From positions 248,001 to 312,000 of the forward strand of contig NZ_JBHSMT010000028.1 of the NCBI RefSeq assembly GCF_042654985.1: a stretch of DNA of 64,000 bases. Direction: 5' to 3'. Positions within the stretch are counted from its first letter, which is position 1; the number at the start of each line of letters is the position of its first letter. Shown piece after piece: positions 8,892-16,100 of this stretch. The notes beneath the pieces are model-generated. The model saw nothing but the letters and a program-made list of their open reading frames with translations. It was not told where the DNA came from and searched no databases. A program made the translations under genes and the position numbers. The DNA comes from Paraherbaspirillum soli. GTDB lineage: Bacteria; Pseudomonadota; Gammaproteobacteria; Burkholderiales; Burkholderiaceae_D.

Positions 8892-9341
8892 TCAGGACAT
8901 TGGTATTTGGAACAACTTGAGAGAGATCGGTGGAGCGCGGGAACGATAATCCGGCCAGTGTGCCGCCGGCTGTAAAACCTCGATCCAGGCGTGTGAAAAA
9001 AAAGCGATCGCAGCCGCGCTGACCAGCGTCACCGGCGGCAGCGCCGGCAAGCCGAAACTACCGGCATGGACGCCGCAAAACGGGCAAGTTTCGGCCGTGC
9101 CGGCGGCCTTCTTAGGAGCTGTGTCGGCAGGCGCTGCCGCATCCGGCGACGGCATGTGATGCGCGATCAAACCGAGGCCCATGATGGCCATCGGCTTGCC
9201 GCTGGCGTATGCCTTGCCTGCCGTGACCGACGGCGCCAATGCGTTGAGCAGGATCGCAAAAATCGCGATCCATGCATTCAACTTGATAAAGCGGCGCAGC
9301 GAGGAAGTCATGAGGATACTGGTCTGACGGAAAACCGCCAT
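8892..9341 (-). CDS. DUF2946 family protein
   Basis: The 149-residue ORF has an N-terminal hydrophobic segment (LNAWIAIFAILLNALAPSV), a variable linker, a conserved cysteine pair followed by His (CPFCGVHAG) and a second hydrophobic segment near 105-120. This is the DUF2946 layout, found in proteobacterial copper-related operons next to TonB receptors or copper chaperones. Neither possible start (9341 or the ATG at 9311 before TSSLRRF) has a clear ribosome site; the shorter one fits family length better. It probably shares a transcript with the Met/His-rich barrel downstream. Confidence 0.75.
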   Translation of the reverse strand: MAVFRQTSILMTSSLRRFIKLNAWIAIFAILLNALAPSVTAGKAYASGKPMAIMGLGLIAHHMPSPDAAAPADTAPKKAAGTAETCPFCGVHAGSFGLPALPPVTLVSAAAIAFFSHAWIEVLQPAAHWPDYRSRAPPISLKLFQIPMS

Positions 9342-9404
9342 TGGACCAGCCGCCGCACGGCGGCGCGAACTTCCTCAAGTAAATCTCAAAGCTTGCTTTG
9401 TTAG

Positions 9405-10199
9405 TTAGTCAGCCCCGCGCACCCGGCGCGGCGGCACCGGCGGATACCCGAAAAATTCCAGCACGCTATTGACGACTTGTTCCCGGTCATTGTCGACGCA
9501 AATCATGTGATAGCTGTTTTCCAGCACCACCACCCGTACATCCGTTAGAGAGGCTTGCAGGAATTCGGCGGATTTCAAGCTGGTCAATTCGTCTTCGCGG
9601 GCATGCACCACCAATGTCGGACATGCGATATTGCGGGCGCCGGCGCGGACCCGGCGGCGTAGCCGGTCGACCTGGCGCACGCAGGCCAGCGGCACCCAGC
9701 GATAGTGAAAATTGTCGCCGCGCGCGAATTTGGCCTTGACGATGGCGCGCACAGTCGAATTCTTGATGCCGAACGGCTCGCCCTCTTCCACCTTCATCCT
9801 GCCCGGCAGCCCCGGAATCCAGTACACCAAGTGGCGCAATTGACGATACCAAGGGGTGGACCAGCCATCTATAAAAATAGGCGGCGCCAAGGTCACCAAT
9901 TTCCCTTTGCTGTGCTGTACCCGATCGCATAGCGCCAGCGCCAGCAAGGACCCCATGCACATGCCAAGCACGTGGAACACCTCGTATTGAGCGGCCAATT
10001 CATGATAGCTGGCGACGACCGCATCGAGCCAGTCGTCGGCGCTGACCGATACCAGATCTTCGGGCTGGGTGCCGTGGCCAGGCAGGGTAACGGCGTGGGT
10101 TGCCACCCCGGCGCGTTGCAACACCTTATGCAAGGAGCCGAGATCGAATTGCGTACCGCCCAGGCCGTGGATCAGCAAGGCCCCGGTGCGAGCGCTCAT
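9405..10199 (-). CDS. alpha/beta hydrolase with cysteine in the nucleophile elbow
   Basis: The 264-residue protein has the oxyanion motif HGLGG (11-15), the lipase-type PGHG at 40-43, a nucleophile elbow GMCMG with Cys81 where serine is usual, Asp203 (HAREDE) and His231 (SYHM). This is the monoacylglycerol lipase/carboxylesterase fold. A Cys-His-Asp triad is known in dienelactone hydrolase and some thioesterases, so esterase activity should not be assumed. No signal peptide is present. The ATG overlaps the stop of the MASE1 gene, indicating translational coupling. Confidence 0.85.
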   Translation of the reverse strand: MSARTGALLIHGLGGTQFDLGSLHKVLQRAGVATHAVTLPGHGTQPEDLVSVSADDWLDAVVASYHELAAQYEVFHVLGMCMGSLLALALCDRVQHSKGKLVTLAPPIFIDGWSTPWYRQLRHLVYWIPGLPGRMKVEEGEPFGIKNSTVRAIVKAKFARGDNFHYRWVPLACVRQVDRLRRRVRAGARNIACPTLVVHAREDELTSLKSAEFLQASLTDVRVVVLENSYHMICVDNDREQVVNSVLEFFGYPPVPPRRVRGAD

Positions 10200-11488
10200 G
10201 TCATGCTCCGTTGCTGAGCGGCCTCCTTGAGATTGAGCCGCCAGGCGCCGGCCACCATGGCGACCGATTCGTCGGCATCCAGCAGCACCGCACTCATGTC
10301 GGTCACGCTGGTCACACCGCCCGCCGGCAACAGCAGCCGGAAATTCAGGTCAGGCCGGGCATCGTCGTCCGTGTCGTCCAGCCAGCGGCGGCGCAGCTGC
10401 TCGCGATCGTCAGGATGTATATGCGCCAGCACCTGATCGAGATCGCTGAAGGCCGCCGCCGGCACGCCCAGCAATCCTTGCAGGTCGCCGTTCCAGAATA
10501 TTTTCTTGCTGTGCGGGGCCAGGCTATAGACCAGTTGCCGGCTGACGGTCAGCGCCAGTTCGACATCGCTCTTCCACTGCCCGGCATCTTCGTGCAACTG
10601 TTCGCGGGTGGTTTTAAGCGCGCTGATCAGCAAGCTCAGGAGCGCGGCAACCGCAAGATAAAGCTGCGCCTCCAGCAGCGAATGGCTGGAAGTGTTGTCC
10701 GCCAGTTCGGCAAACGGGCCGGTGCCTTGCGCGGTATTCAACAACACCAGGAATGCCAGCATCGCGACCGCCAGCGAGCCGCCGCGGCCGCCCCACAACA
10801 GCGTCAGAACCGCAGCGAAAAATAGCGGCACGTAGGTCAGCGCAAAATTGATGCCGATCGAGAAGTTGACTATGCCGCCGCCGTCGAAAATCACAAAAGC
10901 TGTGAGCCCCATCGCAACAAATGCCGCCAGCCCGAGCAGGAAATCGTCGCGATTCCCTGGGTCCGAACGCATCGCGTGAAAACGCGACCAGCCGGCAAGT
11001 ATCGGGGTCACGATCAGTATCCCGACCAGATCGGATGCGGCCCAAACGCGCGCGGTCGGCCAGAACGGCACGTCCAGCACCAGCAAGAACCAGGCCGCGC
11101 CGATCGCGGCGCTGACCGCGCTGCAAGCGGCGCCGATAATCAACAGGCGACGCAGGAAAAACAAGCCCTCCATCGGCGCCTGCGTCATCCGCACCAGCGC
11201 CACCACCATCGCGGCAATCCCGATTTCATCGGCGGCGAACAACACCGTGCGCAACAGGCTGCGATCCTCGATCCAGCCCAGCAGCAGTTGCGCCAGCACG
11301 AAGCCGGCGATCAGCGGCAGCCAGCGCGAGGTCTTGTTCAGCATGAAGGCGGCCACAGTGACGCCGGCCGGCAGCCAGATGTAACCGGTCGCGGCAATTG
11401 GTCCGTTGAGCTGGTGCGACATATAGCCCATGACCAGGTAGAGCAAGCCCCATAGCAGCGCGGCGACAATTTGATTGCTTAATTTCAC
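10196..11488 (-). CDS. MASE1-PAS integral membrane sensor without an output domain
   Basis: The first ~285 residues form eight or so membrane helices with the MASE1 pattern (GYIWLPAGVTVAAFML, WAASDLVGILIVTPIL). A short coiled segment follows and then one PAS-like domain (VELALTVSRQLVYSLAPHSKKIFWNGDLQGLLG, HPDDREQLRRRW). MASE1 proteins normally end in a GGDEF, EAL or histidine-kinase domain; this one stops at residue 430 after the PAS. It is coupled to the alpha/beta hydrolase downstream. It could act as a membrane receptor for a separate partner or be a truncated signalling protein. Confidence 0.82.
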   Translation of the reverse strand: MKLSNQIVAALLWGLLYLVMGYMSHQLNGPIAATGYIWLPAGVTVAAFMLNKTSRWLPLIAGFVLAQLLLGWIEDRSLLRTVLFAADEIGIAAMVVALVRMTQAPMEGLFFLRRLLIIGAACSAVSAAIGAAWFLLVLDVPFWPTARVWAASDLVGILIVTPILAGWSRFHAMRSDPGNRDDFLLGLAAFVAMGLTAFVIFDGGGIVNFSIGINFALTYVPLFFAAVLTLLWGGRGGSLAVAMLAFLVLLNTAQGTGPFAELADNTSSHSLLEAQLYLAVAALLSLLISALKTTREQLHEDAGQWKSDVELALTVSRQLVYSLAPHSKKIFWNGDLQGLLGVPAAAFSDLDQVLAHIHPDDREQLRRRWLDDTDDDARPDLNFRLLLPAGGVTSVTDMSAVLLDADESVAMVAGAWRLNLKEAAQQRSMT

Positions 11489-11527
11489 GATGAATACCCT
11501 AATGGTGTTTGCCGATGAAAGCGTCTT

Positions 11528-13852
11528 TTAAAACACGCGTCCCATTTGCAGATACAGATTCCAGACTCCGCGCGGAGCAATCGCCAGCCCAAAATACAAG
11601 GGGCCAAGCAGGCTGTTCCCGCCCAAGAACACACTGGCGCTTTTCTTGTAACCGCCCTTGCCGAAGGCATCTCTGGTCTGCCAGACGTCGCCGACTTCCA
11701 GACTGCTGCCGAGCACCGTATTGCGCAATCCAGGCAAGCTCAGTTCCCGCATGTCGTTCAGGTAGGTCAGGCGGCCATACAGCAAATAGTTGCCGGTGAA
11801 TTGGTCCGGTGCGTAAGCCGATAGATGCTGGAAGCCGCCGAGTGAGAAGCCAAGTCCGCCGTTGCCGTTGACCTCATTCGCTTGATTGCCGTAAGTGCCG
11901 GCGGCTTCCAGCCCCAGGTTGAGCGTGTGACGGCCGCGGCTGACCGCCCACAATGCTTTGGCCTGAGCGTCGCTGTAACTGTTGTCCACACCGCCAAACG
12001 CCTTGTTGCTGATCGCCGACAGGTAGTAGCCTTTACGCGGAAACAAAGGATCGTCGAGCTGATCGATGGTGAGCTGTGCGCGTGCCACCGGCTGCTTGGT
12101 CCGTTGCACCGGCAACAGCACTGGAGTCAACCCATCGTCCGATACAAAAAGCGCGCTATACGACGGCGACGCGACCTGCCATTGATAATTGACCCCGGCC
12201 CGGAACTCACCAAGCCGCCCGATCGGAATACCCAGGTCTACGCCAACTTTGGTGGTGTCTACCCGGAACGCGGTGACCGGCACCGTGTTTGCGTTGGTAT
12301 CGCCGTCATCCGAGTAAACGTCGACGTGCCGCCGTCCGTATTCGGCATAAGGTGCGACATACAAGCCCAGCGTGTTCCAAATCGGTTGCCGCAATTCGGT
12401 ATGCAAGCTTGCACGCTTGCCGCCCAGCACAGCATCGCTGCGCCATTCCAGCCCGCTTTGCGTAATCCACGGCAAGCGATGGCCGATCTGCAGATTGAAA
12501 TCGCCGCGCCCGTCGAAATTGTTCGACACACCCAGGCCGTACAGCAGGAAGTGCGGCCCCCAGGATTTATCCTCGGCCTCTATCTGCAGTACATTGCGGC
12601 CGTCCCGATTCACAAGCTCTTGCGTAACGCGTTTGAAATCGCCGTTGGTCGACAAGCGCGCCATGTCCTGATTGAGCGCAAGGGGGTCGTAGCGATCGCC
12701 TTCCTGCACGTCCAGCGAACGCCGCACCATCGAGGCCGGCACCCGACCCCGGCTCTTGATCTCGATCGCGTCGATCCGGGTGTCCTGCGCCAGCAGCGGG
12801 CCGTTATGCCGGGCGGCCAGATAGGACTGCCATTGCTGCGGCGGCAGCGCCAGTGCCGCCAGTTTCTCCCGCTGGCGCTGCGCGGCGTCATAACCGGCCT
12901 TGACGCCGTCCTTGCCGCGTGAAAAATCTGAGAACGACAGATCGCCCAGATCCGGTTCGATCAGCACATCATCTGGCTTGAGCAAGCCGATTTGCTGCTT
13001 GACGTTCTGGCGCACCAGGATGGTCACCATCTGTTGCGCCACCGCGGCCGGCGAATCGAGCGTCGCCGGATCGTTCAACTCGGTCGCGATGTTGACCGCA
13101 ATGATGACGTCGGCGCCCATCTCGCGCGCCAGCGTTACCGGCAAGTTGCGGACCAGGCCGCCGTCCACCAAAATGCGTCCATCCAGCTTGAGCGGTGCGA
13201 ACAGGCCCGGCACCGCCATGCTGGCGCGAATCGCGCGCGGCAGCGAACCCTGCTTCAGCACCACCTCGGCGCCGGTCCCCAGATCGGTCGCCACCGCACG
13301 AAAAGGAATCGGCAATGCATCAAAGGAGATATTGGCCGGCAGTTGCGGCGTCCAGTTTTGCATCAGCGCCAGCAGCTTGTTGCCCTGCACCAGGCCGGCC
13401 GGCAGCTTCAGCTTGCCGTCGCCGTAACCGGCGGACAATCCGATCGGATATTGAAAATCGTCTTCCCGCTGCGACTGCGGCAATTCCGCCCGCTGATTCC
13501 GGTCAAAGGCAATATCGCTCAGATCGGTTTCAATCAATCTGCGATCCAGCTCGTCCGCTGACAACCCGCTCGCATACAGTCCGCCGACCACGGCCCCCAT
13601 GCTGGTGGCCGCGACAACATCAACCGGCACGTGCATCTGTTCCAGCGCCTTGAGTACCCCAAGATGGGCATAGCCGCGGGCGCCGCCGCCCGACAAGACC
13701 AGGCCGATGCGCGGCCGTGCGCTTGCGGCTGTATCGGCGGCCGCTGCCGCGCTCACATGTGACGAGGGCAACACCAGCAGCACCGGCAGCAGGTAGTTAC
13801 GCAGAGGGGAAACCAGCCAGGAAGGCGGGATACGACGATTCAAGAGATGCAT
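11528..13852 (-). CDS. patatin-like phospholipase with C-terminal outer-membrane barrel (PlpD-type, type Vd)
   Basis: The ATG at 13852 gives ~774 residues; an in-frame GTG at 13864 is possible. After a signal peptide the patatin domain shows the oxyanion box SGGGARGYAHLG, the nucleophile Ser84 in ATSMG and the partner Asp in VDGGLVRNLPV. A POTRA-like domain follows (IDAIEIKSRGRVPASMV, KRVTQELVNRDGRNVLQIEAEDKS). The last ~370 residues are a BamA/TamA-type barrel ending in LYLQMGRVF with the terminal Phe needed for BAM insertion. This is the architecture of Pseudomonas PlpD, in which the lipase is carried to the surface by its own barrel. Lipid hydrolysis is inferred from the intact dyad. Confidence 0.9.
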   Translation of the reverse strand: MHLLNRRIPPSWLVSPLRNYLLPVLLVLPSSHVSAAAAADTAASARPRIGLVLSGGGARGYAHLGVLKALEQMHVPVDVVAATSMGAVVGGLYASGLSADELDRRLIETDLSDIAFDRNQRAELPQSQREDDFQYPIGLSAGYGDGKLKLPAGLVQGNKLLALMQNWTPQLPANISFDALPIPFRAVATDLGTGAEVVLKQGSLPRAIRASMAVPGLFAPLKLDGRILVDGGLVRNLPVTLAREMGADVIIAVNIATELNDPATLDSPAAVAQQMVTILVRQNVKQQIGLLKPDDVLIEPDLGDLSFSDFSRGKDGVKAGYDAAQRQREKLAALALPPQQWQSYLAARHNGPLLAQDTRIDAIEIKSRGRVPASMVRRSLDVQEGDRYDPLALNQDMARLSTNGDFKRVTQELVNRDGRNVLQIEAEDKSWGPHFLLYGLGVSNNFDGRGDFNLQIGHRLPWITQSGLEWRSDAVLGGKRASLHTELRQPIWNTLGLYVAPYAEYGRRHVDVYSDDGDTNANTVPVTAFRVDTTKVGVDLGIPIGRLGEFRAGVNYQWQVASPSYSALFVSDDGLTPVLLPVQRTKQPVARAQLTIDQLDDPLFPRKGYYLSAISNKAFGGVDNSYSDAQAKALWAVSRGRHTLNLGLEAAGTYGNQANEVNGNGGLGFSLGGFQHLSAYAPDQFTGNYLLYGRLTYLNDMRELSLPGLRNTVLGSSLEVGDVWQTRDAFGKGGYKKSASVFLGGNSLLGPLYFGLAIAPRGVWNLYLQMGRVF

Positions 13853-13923
13853 CTTAGGAAACACGGGAAATTTAATTAACGCATGCGGATTTCCGGGTTA
13901 CCCGCCGCAATCCTGGTGCTCGT

Positions 13924-14607
13924 TTATACCCGCTCCAGCCGATAACCGTAGTTGTAAACGGTGGAAATGACCAAGCCGTTTTTCGAGCGCAAGCCGAGCG
14001 TCGAACGCAGGTTGCTGACGTAGGTGGCGAGGCTGGCATCGTACTTGCGGTCGATCACGCCCCAGATGTGCTTGCTGAGAAAATCCTTGGTCAGAATGCG
14101 TCCGGCGTTGTTGAACAACAGCAGCGCCAGCTCGAACTCACGCAGCGGCAAACTGATGTCCTTGCCTTCGACCTGCACCGTGCGCGACTCGGTATTGAGC
14201 GTAAATTTGCCCACCGTGACGACTTCGGATTTTTCATTTTCGGGATAGTACTTGCGGACCTGGGCATTGACCCGGGCCAGCAATTCATGCTCGCGCACCG
14301 GCTTGGTCAAATAATCGTCGGCCCCGGAATCGAGCGCATGAACGATGTCTTTTTCACTATCGTGATGGGTCACCATGATGACCGGCAGCGTGTTGAACAA
14401 GGTCTGCCGCACCCATTTCAACACCTCGATGCCCGGCATGCCGGGCACATCCCAGTCGAGCAGCAGGACATCGACCGGCTGCGCCCGCACCAGTTCGATA
14501 AAACTGTCGCCGTCGGCGCGGATCACGGTGTCGTAGCCGCCGCGCTTGAGCAGGTTGGCAACCATATTGGCCTGGGCCGGGACGTCTTCTAGAATCGCAA
14601 CGATCAT
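13924..14607 (-). CDS. OmpR-family response regulator
   Basis: The 227-residue form starting at 14607 (MIVAILEDVP) is preferred, because the longer frame to 14709 reads through an intergenic repeat. The receiver carries acidic residues 7-8, phospho-acceptor Asp51 (LLLDWDVPG) and conserved Lys in YLTKPV. The C-terminal winged helix is intact (LPLREFELALLLFNN, SNLRSTLGLRSKNGLVISTVYNYGYRL). No histidine kinase is adjacent. It follows the secretion operon on the same strand but is separated from it by a 120-bp repeat, so co-regulation is possible but unproven. Confidence 0.9.
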   Translation of the reverse strand: MIVAILEDVPAQANMVANLLKRGGYDTVIRADGDSFIELVRAQPVDVLLLDWDVPGMPGIEVLKWVRQTLFNTLPVIMVTHHDSEKDIVHALDSGADDYLTKPVREHELLARVNAQVRKYYPENEKSEVVTVGKFTLNTESRTVQVEGKDISLPLREFELALLLFNNAGRILTKDFLSKHIWGVIDRKYDASLATYVSNLRSTLGLRSKNGLVISTVYNYGYRLERV

Positions 14608-14633
14608 ATAAGCTCGATTAGTTGATGGATCAC

Positions 14634-14753
14634 GGGCACCTCTAAAAACCGTAGCGAGCGGCCCAAGGTCGGAGCGAGAAGCACAGCTGTACGGAGGTAC
14701 AGCGAGCATCGCAGCTCCGAGATTGGACCGCGCAGTAGGTTTGTAGAGGTGCC
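14634..14753. repeat. GGCACCTC-type 120-bp repeat, copy A
   Basis: The element opens GGGCACCTCTAAAAACCG and closes AGAGGTGCCC, so its ends are inverted repeats. The interior carries conserved blocks GTAGCGAGCGGCCCAAGGTC, GAGCATCGCAGC and CGCGCAGTAGGTTT, seen again at 22250, 51039 and 57312. It separates the last secretion-operon gene from the OmpR-type regulator. Confidence 0.88.
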
Positions 14754-14754
14754 C

Positions 14755-15252
14755 TTATGGACTTTCCACTACTGGATCACTACTACCGGGCGCAGCCGGA
14801 ACATGAACGAACGCCCATTCCTTATAGCTGCTTTGCCCCGCAAAGCCCTCATAACCCGAGGGGAATCCGCCCTGCTTTTGCGGCGCGCCTTCCGCCATGC
14901 TATACACCCCCATCACGCCGCCGTCCGGCGATTTGATGAGTCCCCACTCGGTATCGCCTGTCATTGGATCGCGATAGAGCTTGCGCAAGTGCCGTAGTGT
15001 ATAGGGAACCCGGTCATCGCTCAACAGCGCCGCCAGCGTACGCGGATAACGGCTGCCGGTGGCGGAACGGTAATAGGAGGCGATCGCCTGCCGGTACTGG
15101 TCGCCGATGAACAACAGCTCCTGCTCTTGCTGGCGCTGGCGTTGTTTGGCCCATACCTGCGCCGCCCCGGTGGCAAACAGCGCCACCGCCGTCACCAGCA
15201 GCAGCACGGCGATATAGGCCATACCGCTTTGTCTGTGTTTACCATCCCGCAT
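14755..15252 (-). CDS. pseudopilin-like secretion protein
   Basis: From the ATG at 15252 the product is 165 residues. It has a short basic leader (MRDGKHRQSG) and a hydrophobic helix (MAYIAVLLLVTAVALFATG) like a class III pilin, but the position after the Gly is Met and the Glu+5 is absent, so processing by prepilin peptidase is uncertain. The soluble part resembles type II secretion pseudopilins (SRYPRTLAALLSD, YRDPMTGDTEWGLI). It overlaps the preceding pseudopilin gene by 14 bases, marking it as the last gene of the secretion operon. Confidence 0.82.
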   Translation of the reverse strand: MRDGKHRQSGMAYIAVLLLVTAVALFATGAAQVWAKQRQRQQEQELLFIGDQYRQAIASYYRSATGSRYPRTLAALLSDDRVPYTLRHLRKLYRDPMTGDTEWGLIKSPDGGVMGVYSMAEGAPQKQGGFPSGYEGFAGQSSYKEWAFVHVPAAPGSSDPVVESP

Positions 15253-15622
15253 AACTGGTCCCGTCCAGCGCATTGCCCTTGGCGCCGCTCTTGACATCGG
15301 CCACGCCGGCGATCTCGCCGCTTTGCGGCAGCCAGCTATCGCGGCGGCCGGTGATCGGGTCCTGCGGTATTTCCTTTAAATAGCGCTCTGTCACCAGCAC
15401 CTCCAGCGAGGCCGGATTGGTCGCATGATCGGCCCGATAATCGTCGATCGAGCCGCGCATGGTGAACAGGTTGTGGCGCAGCACGGTTTCCTTGGCGCGC
15501 GTGTTTTGCTTGAAATAACCTGGCGTCACCAGCGACATCAGCGCGCCGATGATGGCCATCACGACCAGCAGTTCGATCAGCGTGAATCCTGCACCGCGAC
15601 TCTTGTGATTTTTACCATTCAT
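15239..15622 (-). CDS. GspG/PulG-like pseudopilin (second)
   Basis: The ATG at 15622 gives a 127-residue protein with a canonical prepilin cleavage site: a basic leader, G|FTLIEL and a hydrophobic helix (LVVMAIIGALMSLVTPGYF). The remainder has the GspG-like signature (SLEVLVTERYLKEIPQDPITG). Prepilin peptidase would cleave before Phe, and the product would join the periplasmic pseudopilus. It overlaps both neighbouring pseudopilin genes by 11-14 bases, so translation is coupled. It is one of three pseudopilin-like proteins at the end of this operon. Confidence 0.88.
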   Translation of the reverse strand: MNGKNHKSRGAGFTLIELLVVMAIIGALMSLVTPGYFKQNTRAKETVLRHNLFTMRGSIDDYRADHATNPASLEVLVTERYLKEIPQDPITGRRDSWLPQSGEIAGVADVKSGAKGNALDGTSYAGW

Positions 15623-16100
15623 TGTAGGGAACTCCATTGAGACCGGGCTTTTTGCTGCTGGAGCGGATATCGAAGACATCGCTGCCGGAAGAAAACGACT
15701 CCGGTGAACTATCGTAGCTGCGCGTTTCCCAGCTGTCGGCAGGCGACTTGCCGTCGCAGCTGTCGCACATCGGGTCCGGCGGCAGACGGCGCAGGAAATA
15801 CAGTTTCGCGCCGCTCGGGTCCTTTTTGTTGGCGACGCCTTCCACCAGTACATTCAGGTCGGGCGGATAGCCGCTCTGCTCGATCGACTTCTCGATGCTG
15901 CCGTCGGCAGTGGCGCGCTTGTAGGCGTCGATCGCGGTCCGCACCGTTGCCAGCGTTTGCCGCATTTCAGCCTCCTGGCGGCGCTGCTTGATCAGGTCGC
16001 TCACCGGCGCTGCCACGGTCATCAGCAATGCCAGCAGCGTCAGCGCTGCCAGCAATTCGATGAGCGAAAAACCTCGCTGCATGCGCATGACGGGCCTCAT
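15612..16100 (-). CDS. pseudopilin-like secretion protein (first of the trio)
   Basis: The 162-residue product carries a prepilin signature (MQRG|FSLIELLAALTLLALLMTVAAPV) with the conserved Glu+5, followed by a helix and a beta-rich C-terminus with a short cysteine pair (DPMCDSCDG). It begins inside the end of the secretin gene (4-base overlap) and ends inside the next pseudopilin gene. It is longer than a standard GspG and may act as a minor pseudopilin. Cleavage and methylation would need a prepilin peptidase, which is not in this window. Confidence 0.87.
   Translation of the reverse strand: MRPVMRMQRGFSLIELLAALTLLALLMTVAAPVSDLIKQRRQEAEMRQTLATVRTAIDAYKRATADGSIEKSIEQSGYPPDLNVLVEGVANKKDPSGAKLYFLRRLPPDPMCDSCDGKSPADSWETRSYDSSPESFSSGSDVFDIRSSSKKPGLNGVPYNEW

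Noticed and set aside
14608..14709. N-terminal extension of the OmpR-type regulator
   Set aside because: It is translated repeat sequence; the receiver domain begins at the ATG at 14607.
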